Below the pieces are notes generated by a model. That model saw only the letters and a list, made by a program, of their open reading frames with translations, was not told the DNA's origin and did not search any database. Position numbers and translations under genes: made by a program. A DNA stretch of 64,000 bases from Maratus speciosus. Lineage: Eukaryota > Arthropoda > Arachnida > Araneae > Salticidae. Where the stretch lies: contig OZ010793.1 in assembly GCA_963932465.1 (NCBI GenBank), positions 261,017,696 to 261,081,695 of the forward strand, given 5' to 3'. The stretch's first letter is position 1, and every line of letters begins with the position of its first letter. Positions 45,191-55,788 of the stretch are shown here, piece by piece.

Positions 45191-46788
45191 TTTTAGTGCA
45201 ACTGTAATGTTAACCGGGGCACGGAAGTAATAAATGGGACCTGTCTCAAACCAGATTTTGAGGGGACATGTTATTTATGATAGGAACTGAGCAAACTGAA
45301 AACGATTGCGTTTGCATGTCGCAAAGAAAAGATACATTATCTGTAGTGAAGGAAATCTGGTATTTCTGGTTTGTTTTCGTCGTGAAAACTAGATGCGTGT
45401 TACACAGAAGTATATGCTTGAAATAAAAATTATATACTCTCTAATTAGTGATGCATGTTATACGCCAGGGATATATATTGTATTTAAAAGTTTTCTTTTT
45501 TTTGTGGGGGGAGGGGGGGGGTGCCATTTTCTAATTCTAACTTGGCAATTATGCATATCTATTTTTTGGTTTTCTTTTTGTAATTGTAAACATTTATCAT
45601 TTTCTTATGATTATTTTCATCATATTATGGAAAATATTTGATAATGTCATGTTGCAGTAAAATCAGCTTATGTATGGTTTAATCATATACATCAGACAAT
45701 TTTTAATTAAAATTCCAAGGGAACATGTAAAATGTTTGAACTATTTTGGTTCTTTATGTTGTTGACGTAATATTAAAATCTTCTAGAAGATAGTGTAAAT
45801 AACGATTTATTAAGTAAAACTCTAAATATTTCAAAAACAAAGTTTTCTATAAATAGGTATTTTTAAGGTTATTTGCAATCTTTTTCTGTTAAAATATGAA
45901 GTCATGACTGTCTGTAGTGTTTCAAAGTGTTCTGTGTAAAATGTTTTGTTTAACTTTAAAATTAGAAAATTGAGTTTAAATAAATTATCAAGTGTCTTGT
46001 TTAAGTTCATGCAAAATATCATCAGAGATCTGCACAGACTTTTCTTACAGAGTCCTATTTTTCTGAAATTGTGAAGTTTTTTATCTTTGTGAAAATCCAA
46101 ATCATAATTTTGTGAATTTGTGAAATTATCATTATAGTCAGATTCCTGTAAATTTATATATATATATGTTAAAAAATAGCTTCCTTGGCAAGCTCAGCTG
46201 TTTTGTGAAATTTTATTTTTAAATGATTAAATTTGTGAAAGGCTAGATATGGAAAAGATTTTCGAAAGGGCTATTTTTAAGGTGAGAAATTTTCTGTTCC
46301 TTTGGAATACACAGTTTTTTGAGGGTCCTTTAAAGGATCCAAATTTTTCCTAAATAGAGCCCTGATCATTATCATACCAAATTTTCAAATTCTTTTATTT
46401 TATTTTATTTATTGCCCTAGACTTTCACAGTTTTACTAAGTCATTGTTATATAGAAAGTTAAGTTACACATATTCAATTAAATTCTTTCTTTAGAGACTC
46501 AAATGAGAAATTCAAGAATATTACACTAGATTAATTTTAACATAATTATTTTAATTGGTAAATAAACCATATGAGTTGTGATATAAATAAATCATATGAT
46601 TTATACAGTCAGGTGAAAACACCTGTTCGCTAATGCTAATCCAATGGGAGAATTTTAGATATCGTTTGCATTTTAATATTTTTAAATGATTTTTTGCAAT
46701 GGATAGCTGAAGCAGATCTTCACAAAGGCCATTTTTTACTTTTTCAATTTTGTTTGCAGTTTTTTTTTTTTTTTATATGAGGATGCTT
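45191..46788 (+). other. Myb: Intron F, middle part, no gene seen
   Basis: Has a poly(G) tract at about 45,506-45,521 and AT-rich DNA. No element ends were resolved. Confidence 0.4.
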
Positions 46789-46796
46789 TCACTTTC

Positions 46797-48824
46797 CAGG
46801 GTTGCAAAAAACCTGGGTTTTTTAGGGTTTTATTGGGCTTTTTGGGTTTTATTGAGTTTTTTTAAAGAAGTGACGGCAGAGAGAGTCCCTTATTTTTTAA
46901 AGTATATCATGCATTAAATTAAGAAATCTTGTTATATTTTTATTGATTAACTTAATATACAAGTAATTTGAATTGAAATAACGTAAATCGGTGTAAAAGT
47001 TTGTAAAAAAGCTTTTACTTCTGGCATCATGTAGTATTATATAATAACCACATATCACATGTTTAAAAGTTACTTTAATAGATTTACTTTTTATCTGTAT
47101 TCCTCACTAAGAATACATTTTTGAAACAAATCTTTAATTTTTATTATTTATTAATCATATAATACTCGATAATATTTTCAAAGAATCTATGGTTCACTGT
47201 ACAGAACAGTTTATTCCTTGAACATAATACATAGCTGTTACTAAAAATATTTAAATTACGAATTTTAATTATCTACAGAACTGATTGTACTTATTTAATA
47301 TTTTGAAATGAAGTTATAATACTTATATGATATCCAACACTGACATTTTTATCAACAAACATGCATCTATATGTAATAGGAAATGATATTAAAAAAAAAA
47401 AAAAAAAACCCAGGTTTAAACAAACAAACAAAAACCGGTTGATTTGGGTTTTTTGAAAAAAGACCCCCTTTTCTTTTGCCAACCCTGGCCAAAAGTGAAT
47501 AAGTCAAATTTGTATCCAGTTGGGAACTTATGTTATGCCATATACAGTTGGCCCCACTTAATCGGGTAATGGATAATTGCATACCCCACTTATATGCATA
47601 GAATGCCGTGGAACAGAAACGTTCCTCATAAGGTTAATGTTAAATATACTCGTTTTATCGCATAACAATCCCCGGTTAATTGCATAAATATCTCCAGTCT
47701 ACTAGTTTTAATCCGGATTTTATGGATTCCTGTTATAGTGATGAATGGGAAAAAAGAAAGAACGTGTTTTTTTTTTGGTAACAATGGTTTGTTATATTTA
47801 CAATCGAAAAGCAAAAATCGTCGTGAAAGATGACTTATCTTAATTCTGGAAACTTATGAGAATGTTGAATTTGGACAATTGTGTTTTTGTTTTAAAGCTT
47901 TGCCGTACATACAGTGACTCAAGATGCTGGGGCACTTTTTGGAAAATCCTGGAATCGGGGGGGGGGGGGGGGGGGAATAGAATCGAGATGGTCATTAAAT
48001 AAAAGACCAATATTTAGCGCTGGAAGTGGAGAAATGCAATGTCAAGAAATGAAAAAAAAAAAAAAAAAAAAAAAAAATTGGCAAATAATTGAAAAATAAA
48101 AAGAATTTATGCAGAAACTTTTATTTTCAAAGGTATGATTTAAAAGCAAAAATTTTTTATTTAACTTTCATTTTAATTTTCACAAATTATGATGAAAATA
48201 AACCATGTACCATGAAGTGTTATAATACCTGATACTTTATTACATATATTGTTATATATACAATAACAATAAATTATTTATTAAAATTATTAATACAGTA
48301 GTTTTTAATTAGGTAAATAATTATTGCCCATTAATATTTACCATATGTGGTATATAACATTAATTGCTGTCCCCGCTTAAATGCATACAATTTAGTGGAA
48401 CCAACTGTATGCAATTAAGTGGGGCTGGCTGTATTGTTAAATCTTGATAAAAGACCTTGTCATTTTTTATCTATGCGAAAATGTTATGATTAGCTCTGTA
48501 TATTGATTTTGGCTTCTTTTTTTCATAATATTAACAGGCTTTTAAAAGACTTTAAGCACATTATCTCATTTTGACTTTGTCACATTTGGATTTGGCAGTA
48601 CACCTACACTCACAATAAGTTTTAATAGGATAGTGTAACTCTTTAAACACAAAGGTTAAAAAACTGATATAAAAGTTACTGAATATTAAGTAATAATATC
48701 ATGGATTGTAAAAAACCCAATAAACCCGCTTGAAGTGGGTTTTATTTGGTTTTTTAGAGTGGGTTTTATCCCAAAAAACCCACCCCGGTTTTTTTTTTGG
48801 GTAGGTGGGTTTTTTGCAACCCTG
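46797..48824. mobile_element. hAT-like repeat with CAGGGTTGC ends, containing nested insert
   Basis: The left end CAGGGTTGCAAAAAACC pairs with the right end in reverse complement, CAGGGTTGCAAAAAACC (at 48,808-48,824). The flanking octamers TCACTTTC (46,789-46,796) and TCATTTTA (48,825-48,832) agree at six of eight positions. GGGTTTT words are repeated near both ends. Another possible right end, CCAACCCTG, occurs at about 47,480-47,488, so two overlapping insertions cannot be excluded. Confidence 0.65.
47545..48431. mobile_element. Pogo-type MITE nested in the CAGGGTTGC element
   Basis: The left end is CAGTTGGCCCCACTTAATCG and the right end in reverse complement CAGCCAGCCCCACTTAATTG, with TA on both flanks (47,543-47,544 and 48,432-48,433). 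Subterminal words TAATTGCATA recur at both ends. Contains a poly(G) tract at about 47,957-47,975 and a poly(A) tract at about 48,052-48,076. Confidence 0.82.
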
Positions 48825-48943
48825 TCATTTTAAAAACTAGTTCCGAAAGTGAAAGTGCCCTAGTTAAAAATACCTGTGAACTAAATTAACTAGTTGAATG
48901 TGACAATCCCAAAACTTTCTTCGATCTCATACATGTTAATACT

Positions 48944-49238
48944 GGTCCCACCAGTGGCCGAGAGGTTCTGCTCTCGAAGCTTGTAGGCGGGAGGTGCTGG
49001 GTTCGATTCATATTGCGCCCATCAGACTAATCGTTCGGAGTTTTCGTGGTTTTCTTTTAACCTTGGTTTTGAAATACGTAATACGAGCATAAATACGAGC
49101 TTTCATGGTTTTCTTCGAACCTTGGTTTTCCAAGCGTTAATACGGGTCCCTTAGAAAGACTGTCACGGAGGGCACCCCACCCCTAGGGCCCATATCTCTC
49201 GTGCTGATAATTGGCTGTCATAAGCACAACCAATCAAC
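48944..49238 (+). mobile_element. tRNA-derived SINE, copy 1, 12-bp TSD
   Basis: An A-box-like CCAGTGGCCGAGAGGTT and the B box GGGTTCGATTC in tRNA-like spacing head the element. A conserved body follows (CGGAGTTTTCGTGGTTTTCT, AACCTTGG, TAATACGGGTCC, AGAAAGACTGTCACGGAGGG). The dodecamer CATGTTAATACT flanks both sides (48,932-48,943 and 49,239-49,250), proving retroposition. The body's GTGGTTTTCTT...AACCTTGG module is present twice in this copy. Confidence 0.92.
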
Positions 49239-49429
49239 CATGTTAATACTTCCTGAAAAATGCAGCATATCAGCACCACCAGCTAGATGATTTACACCAA
49301 AATCTAATTATCAACAACTTTGACAACTTCTAACTGAATCTGAAGTTTGATGAAAATCTGTGCATTAGTTTTTTAGGTAGAGCTGTTGCTGAAATTGTAA
49401 AAAATTATGCATAGTAAAGTAAAAGAAGA

Positions 49430-49770
49430 AACAGATCAATTTCGTCAATCGTTTGAAGAAAAATCGCCAATTTCGTCAAACGATCGCGGGGAAAACTCTA
49501 ATTTCGTCAGAGGATCGCGAAAATGGCGCAAATTTCTTTAAAGGATCGCGAATTTCGTCCAGGGATCACAGAAAAAGAAGCTAATTTCGTCAAAAAATCG
49601 CGGAAAAAACGTCAAATTTCGTCAAAAAATCGCGAAATTTCCTAAGATGGTCGTGAAAAAACATCAAATTTCGCCAAAAGATCGCGAAAAAAAAAAAACG
49701 ACAAATTTCGTTAATAGCTCGCGAAAAAACGACAAATTTTGTCAAAGAGGCATGGGGGAAAAAAAACAAA
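49430..49770 (+). repeat. 31-bp minisatellite array 3
   Basis: About ten imperfect units built on AATTTCGTCAAAAAATCGCG plus an A-rich spacer, in the same orientation as arrays 1 and 2. Followed by an A-rich tract and by ATTTCCCTCCCTCCCTC. Confidence 0.88.
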
Positions 49771-49799
49771 ACAAAACAAAAAAAAAACATAGTTAGTGC

Positions 49800-50790
49800 C
49801 GGGAGTGGATTTCCCTCCCTCCCTCTGTTGTAACCTTTCAGAAAATTTGCTGTGAATTTCAGAAATTTTTTTTTTACACAGAATCACCCCTAGGAAATTT
49901 ACTGCAGAATTTAAATCTGCATTTAAATATCAATTTCAAGCATTGTGGCTTTATTGGTAGTCTTACCGTCCCCAAGGTTTATTCCTGCATATTTCGAGGT
50001 AAATTAATTAAAAAAAAAATTAATCCAATATAAATAATTGTTTCTAAAAATCAATGAGCATTGTGGCTATCACTTAGTCTTAACATGATTTGCCTAAAAA
50101 TAGAGGTAATTTTCCTTACCATCCCATCCTTACTATCCCTTTTTATTCCATTACTGTCCCTTTTTTCCTGTACCACCCCATTTTTTTTCTTTTCCATCCC
50201 TTCTTTAGCACCCCTTTCAGACAATGTTATACCACAATTTTGTACTAAAAATACTACATTACTATTATTTCTTATTTGAATGTCCTGTGGGTACTATGCA
50301 AATTCATTATAAGTAAAAATTTAGAAGAAAATAGAATGTTATAGTGGTAAAATGGTAAGGAAAATTAAACTCGCAAGTTTAACTTAAACCTCAGTTAAAT
50401 AAAAAATTTTTCGCTGCTGACCATTTTTTCTTTATTTTGTGAATCATTAAGGCATTCGTCTATCAGATTAAAATGTTATTTTAGCAAGTTTAATTTCACC
50501 AGATTTTTATTTCCGAAAGTCTAAAGATTGTGAGAATGATCAAGAACTATGTAAATATCTTTCAAACTGGTATCAGATATTCTTTTTTTCTTACTAAAAA
50601 TTTGGTGTACATATTCTTTTCCGTTTTCCTATGCCTACAAAAGTTTTTAAAATGTAATTTTGTTAGATTTGAAAGTTCCATTCATGTAATTTTTGTAAAT
50701 TTACCTTTTAATCATAATGTTTGTTAATTTATAATTAGTGGTATTTGTATTGATTTTACAGTAGTTTAATATAATGCTTAAACATTTTAG
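49800..50790 (+). other. Myb: Intron F, last part, no gene seen
   Basis: Has a block with CAGAATCACCCCTAGGAAAT at about 49,880, the reverse complement of which partly matches the GGAGTGATTCTG block flanking array 1 (about 5,345). This suggests a shared carrier element. Otherwise AT-rich. Confidence 0.35.
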
Positions 50791-50844
50791 CCTAAAAGAA
50801 GACGAAAAGAAGATATTACTCCAAGGAAGTTCAATTTTACTAAG
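50791..50844 (+). CDS. Myb: Myb exon G: basic 18-residue exon
   Basis: Encodes PKRRRKEDITPRKFNFTK, phase 0, between acceptor ACATTTTAG and donor AAG/GTAATT. PKRRRK is a classical monopartite nuclear-localisation-type cluster, and ITPRK gives a TP site. The exon is only 54 nt with a 7.2-kb intron before it and an 859-bp intron after. Its small size and phase mean it could be skipped without a frameshift. Confidence 0.87.
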
Positions 50845-51141
50845 GTAATTTTTAAGTTTACTTGAATCAAACATATAAACGTATTGCTGTACAATTGCAA
50901 AACTGTACAATGAAAATATTATTAATGCATTCCTATCTCCTCACTTATTCTCTATATTTTACTCCCTATGTCGGATCCAAGAAAAAAAATTAAAGTGTAA
51001 TTAATAAATTCAGCAACCTCACTATATTGAAATTTACAAATGTGTGAATTTTATTAATGCTGCAAACACTGTACCTCATATACGAATGCTTTGTGCTCAT
51101 TGGGGAAAAAAATTAGATAATAACAAAACCTCACTGATTTT

Positions 51142-51370
51142 GGCTCTACCAGTGGCCGAGAGGTTCTGCACTCAAAGCTGATAGATGGAAGGTGCTGGGT
51201 TCGAACCCAATTGTGCTCGTCAGCCTAATTGTTCGGAGTTTTCCATGGTTTTCTTTGAACCTTGGCTATCCCTATGTAAATACGGGTTAGGTTCTTTTAG
51301 AAAGACCCCCATGGAGGGCACTCCTTTTTGGTCCTATATCCCTCGAGTAGATAATCGGCCGTCAAATATA
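51142..51370 (+). mobile_element. tRNA-derived SINE, copy 2
   Basis: Same family as the element at 48,944: CTACCAGTGGCCGAGAGGTT, B box GGGTTCGAACC, CGGAGTTTTCCATGGTTTTC, AACCTTGG, AAATACGGGT, AGAAAGACCCCCATGGAGGG. It has a single GGTTTTC...AACCTTGG module, so copy 1 carries an internal duplication. It sits in the 859-bp last intron, ending about 330 bp before the terminal exon. Confidence 0.9.
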
Positions 51371-51703
51371 CACCCCCCCCCACCCCCCCTAAATAATTTT
51401 CTTTTCTTTTCTACACTTTCTTATTTGGTCACCTTTGTGACGACATTCTCACTGTTCCGGTTGACTGAATTAAATTTTGCTCGAATTTTTTGTTTGAGAA
51501 CTGAATTCAATAAGTGTAGCAATGAAGAACTGAAATTTTACTGTACTGGGATGATTTGTTTTAAAAAGTAAATCATTAATTTTAAGTTCTTTAGAATCTG
51601 TTCAAATTGTAATGCAGAATATATAAACTAAAACAAAAAATTAGCATTCTGATTAAAACTATTTATCTGAAAAAGATAACCAAGTAATGTTTTCAATTTT
51701 CAG

Positions 51704-51817
51704 GCATTTAGTGAATGGGCAAGAGTAACATATGGAAGAACTTGTGATCAACTTGAGCTGACTGAAAGAGCTCGTCAGTGGGTGACCTCATTTCGTCCCA
51801 GATCTCTTAATTTGTAA
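51704..51817 (+). CDS. Myb: Myb terminal exon H: conserved C-terminal helix
   Basis: Encodes AFSEWARVTYGRTCDQLELT then ERARQWVTSFRPRSLNL and stop TAA at 51,815-51,817. The W-x-x-V-x-x-G-x-T-x-D-Q-L-x-x-x-E-x-A-R pattern is the conserved end of vertebrate c- and B-Myb, and confirms both family and end of the protein. The acceptor is TTTTCAATTTTCAG. This block lies in the C-terminal negative-regulatory part of vertebrate Myb. Confidence 0.94.
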   Translation, partial: AFSEWARVTYGRTCDQLELTERARQWVTSFRPRSLNL

Positions 51818-53400
51818 AAGCATATGGAAATTTATGCTGAACTTATATTTTTGGATGTTATAGCGTCAACTATGCAAGCATGCATATACTTATCTCCCTC
51901 TTTATGAAGATTCAGTTATCACTGAAAATCCCTGGAAATTTTTTCCATCATATTGTATATTTTCACAGTTTATATTTTAACTCACCTTTAATTTCAGGCA
52001 GGTTCAAATGAAATTCTAGTAATTGATACTATACTTTATTTTTTTTCTTTTAAATGTGAACTGTTTATAATTCACACATTTATCCTTGGAAAAATAAATT
52101 AAATTCCAAGAATTTATAGTTCTGAAGTAAATTCTCTCAAATGCCAAAATTTTGAAATTCTTCCATCAGAAAATAAAAATGTAAGATTATAGCTAATTTT
52201 TCTTATATTTTTATGTGTGGTAATGTTAGTTACATCATACATATTTTTTTCTCTTCCCTTATTCAAAAATGAATTATCACTAAAAATATCTGAATTTTTT
52301 TTTTTCTTTCATGATGTATATTTTCATTCATCTTTTGCAGCTTTAAATTAATTCTAATAATTGATACTAGATTAAAAAAAAAAAAAAAATTAAAATATGA
52401 ACTATATATACATATATTATGCATACATTAATATTTATCCAGGAAAAAAATGATAAAAGCAAACTCAAAAAAATTCCTAGTTCTGATGTAATAAATTATC
52501 TCAAAAAATTTTAATACTTGCTTCAGATAATAGGGATCTAAAACTGGAATTAATTTAAATAAATTACTTTATGAAATTACATTTTTATTTTCGCCTTCTT
52601 AATTTTCTTTTATTCTGTTTACGTTTTCAAAATGCTGCTAATTTTATTTTAGTTTGCATGTTTTTAATACCCTGGTGAATTATTAAGGTTACGTTTTTCA
52701 TTTGTTACTTTTCTTTTGTAAATATTTTGAATTATATTTTGGGTAATTGCATTTATATATGTGTGTGTGTATATATATATATATAACATGGGTGCATTAT
52801 TTTGCTTGATAGCTTAAACTGTAATGGGGTGCTTGCTAGAAAAATATTTAAATCAACTTATTATATGTTTTCATCTGTATAATATTGTGGGGTTTTGTTT
52901 TCTTTTGCAGTTGGAAGTTTTGCATTACTGCACACATATATAGTATTGTTTAATCATGATTATTTTGTATAATCATTGCATTTATTATAATTACTGTTAA
53001 TATTACTCCAATGTTTCAAACTAATGTTTAATGCTACTCTGTACCTAATGAAAACATGTAATGAATGATAGCATATTTTTACTATAAGCATTCCAATAGT
53101 CCAATTTCTCTCAATTCAATTTTAATTAAGAGTAAAAATACTCTAACTCACAAATAGATTTGTATTCTGATGAGTTAAATGTGTATAGTTTTTCTTTTTG
53201 TATGTAGCTGTGCAAATTCTGTAAATGTTTGTGTTGTCTTAAATTATTCAATTTTCTGATCTTTTTTAAATTATTGTCTTGCATTAAAGCACAAATTGTA
53301 TTTTTTTTATAAATTTTGCTTAATCCAATTAAGCCATCTAGTGTGTTTTAAGAGAAAAAAAAAAGTTTTCTCTGTCATTGTATATGGAGGAATAAGTTTT
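51818..53400 (+). other. Myb: Probable Myb 3' UTR and downstream region
   Basis: AT-rich, no coding signal. AATAAA hexamers occur at about 52,092 and 52,173; an ATTAAA lies near 53,284. The true cleavage site cannot be chosen from sequence. The stretch at 51,850-52,200 is tandemly duplicated in diverged form at 52,205-52,560. Confidence 0.5.
51850..52560 (+). repeat. Ancient direct duplication in the 3' UTR (about 350 bp x 2)
   Basis: Shared landmarks in the same order: TTATCACTGAAAATCCCTG / TTATCACTAAAAATATCTG; TGTATATTTTCA in both; AATTCTAGTAATTGATACTA / AATTCTAATAATTGATACTA; ATTTATCCTTGGAAAAA / ATTTATCCAGGAAAAAA; TAGTTCTGAAGTAAATT / TAGTTCTGATGTAATAAATT; TCTCAAATG / TCTCAAAAA. Divergence is substantial, so the event is old. 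Confidence 0.8.
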
Positions 53401-53719
53401 CATTGAAGTGTCTTTTTCCTTTCCCAATTATTTATTTGCACAAAAAATTTACTCTATTTTTTAAAAAGCAGATATGTTATTTTGGAGATCCTCCAAAGTT
53501 TATTGTGCTTAAAGGAGTTTTTATTTCCTTGTGTTAATTTGTGTACTTTAGAGGTGTGTTATGGATCACATGCACTTATAAAAGATATATATATATATAT
53601 AAGAAAATTAAAAAGATAAAAAAAAAAATGAAAACAAACAAACAACAACAAAAAGAAAAGACACAAGAATGCTTTTAAAAAATGAAAAAATATATAAAAA
53701 AGAAAACAAAGAAAAATAT

Positions 53720-53753
<34 letters not shown>

Positions 53754-55780
53754 TAGTTTTTGTAGCTCAAATAAACTTGAGAGGATATACAATCAGTCAG
53801 TCAATCTTAAAAAGCAATTAGCCTATATTGAAAATTTAAATTAAAACATGTTCATATAAAATCAATCATGTTAATAAGTAATAAGTAAACTGTTCATATA
53901 AAATCAATCATTTTAATAAGTAATAAGTAAACTCTGTTATAAGTAAATATTTTATTTTACCATAAAAATAATAAAAGTATTTTGCCATAATAGATAATTT
54001 ATTCATAATATAGTTTTTAGTCTAACTTTTAATGAAATTAATACAAACTTTTATCTTTTTATAGCTTTGTGTGTAATGAAATAGTTATCTTATGTAAATC
54101 TTGAGCTAGTTTTCAACAATTTGCTTTACTTATTTTTAAAAATACTATTATTTTGAATTTAACTTACTACACATTTAAGTTAAAAGTTAAAATTTATTTA
54201 GTTATATTTATTTTACAATATTTTTCATGTACTATCAAAACACAGAAGCAATAACAAATTCATGAAATGTTTTGTTACAATTTTTGATAGTTTTGCTTTG
54301 TTATATAAATTACTCTATTAAATCTTAATAAATAAATCTTCTTAATAAATAACCTTCTTAATAAATAAGTTACTCTGTTATATAAATTACTCTTTTAAAG
54401 TAAAATGTTATTAAATATAAAATTAGTATCATTATGTCCAAATAATGTATATTACAGCAATTTTTTTTCTCCAATTAATTTGCATTGGTCAACATTAGAA
54501 AGAAAATGCTACAAAATAAAATCATACAATAGCCCCTATAGCTCGAAAATTTTTAGAATATTATTAGATATTTTTAAATCAGTCTCATATAATAAGATTT
54601 AATGTGAGGAATATGTATTAATTTGTTTGATAATATCTGTACTGCTTTATTATAAAATTATTAATCACAATTGCTACTAAATTTTAAATATGATTAATCT
54701 TTAATTTGAGAATTATCATCAATGATAAATAAAATAATAAAATTTTAAATGTTATTTAGTTTTAAATATGTTACCTTTATTATGGAATGTTCATTAAGTC
54801 ACTTTGAATTCATTTTAACAGTTATAACATTTATTTAGTGCATATATTTTGAGTATTATGTATTTAGCAGCTTAATTCTCCATCTTCTGCCTTTCATTGT
54901 TGATGATATTAAGCAACAAATTGATTAGTATTATTTGAGAGGGGTCTCCCCCTCTCAAATAATACTACCCTCTTAACATGATTTAATGGTTATAAGTATT
55001 AATTTGTGTCACTTTATTGGGGTTGTACATATACATTTTAACCATGGAATAGTCTTATTTTAATATTTCATCACTTGTCATCTGTGATGCCATTTCTCAT
55101 TAAGTTAGAGAATAAAAATGAAACTATTAGAGAATAACAATCATCCTACCTTCAAGCTTAACATTATGGTGTTATTTGTTTTTGTGGCTTGTCATATTTT
55201 CTGTTATAAATATCTATTTTTATACTGCATTGAAAATTTCATGATATCCAATTTTTCATCTAGTCTATTTTTCTTCTAATCTGTATTACTCATCTTCTTA
55301 TTTTTCTACTACCTGTATATTGAATACATTTTTATAGTTCTCTATTGCATAGTATTTTGTCACAGTTAAATTTTTATATTTAGTATAATCTATATTTTGC
55401 TACAAATTATATTTTCAAAATGAGTAAGTTAATAATTGAATTATATAGTATTCATTTCTATTGCCTTGTTTAAAACATGTTTCAGGGCAGAATCTGGTAT
55501 TGTTAATATACAATTTTAGCTCTTTTACTGACAATAAATATTTTGTTTTAAATAAATAAATTTAGAAAAATGTTAAAACCACTCATGTGCATATCAGTCA
55601 TTACTTGTGTGTTTCAAAGCTCTTGCTATATAAAGGAAATCTAAAAAAATTAGCATGGTCTGAAAAATCTTATATTAATAATGACCACAATCTTGATAGT
55701 GCAATGTGATTTTTCTTTTCATTAGCCCTTTCATCCATGGAAACTTCATATGAGGTTATGTTGAAAACAACTTCTGTTGA
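53400..55780. other. Intergenic, no gene seen; simple repeats and a perfect hairpin
   Basis: Has a long A-rich/AT tract (about 53,583-53,752), two copies of a 42-bp unit (GTTCATATAAAATCAATCAT and so on) at about 53,850-53,935, and a perfect 18-bp hairpin at 54,927-54,966. No coding or transposon motif was recognised. Confidence 0.5.
54927..54966. repeat. Perfect 18-bp inverted repeat with 4-base loop
   Basis: AGTATTATTTGAGAGGGG, loop TCTC, then the exact complement CCCCTCTCAAATAATACT. No T-tract or gene boundary gives it an obvious role. Confidence 0.95.
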
Positions 55781-55788
55781 ATGATGCC

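Larger units (their letters stand above)
12335..51817 (+). other. Myb: Myb transcription factor gene, 3' part (8 exons, C-terminal half)
   Basis: Eight + strand segments (12,335-12,678; 22,289-22,392; 27,199-27,307; 35,071-35,166; 40,267-40,362; 43,504-43,632; 50,791-50,844; 51,704-51,817) join in one frame with AG acceptors and GT donors throughout. They encode about 347 residues ending in a stop. Three blocks match the C-terminal half of vertebrate and insect Myb: FSPSQFLN with LTSTPKS, HTPTPLK, and YGRTCDQLELTERARQW near the end. Myb proteins are nuclear cell-cycle and differentiation regulators; animal B-Myb/Drosophila Myb works with the MuvB/DREAM complex. The three Myb DNA-binding repeats are absent and must lie upstream. 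Introns are 9,610, 4,806, 7,763, 5,100, 3,141, 7,158 and 859 bp and are packed with transposons. Confidence 0.9.

Noticed and set aside
53559..53792. Phe/Leu-rich 77-codon frame
   Set aside because: It encodes poly(A)/A-rich simple sequence on the opposite strand.
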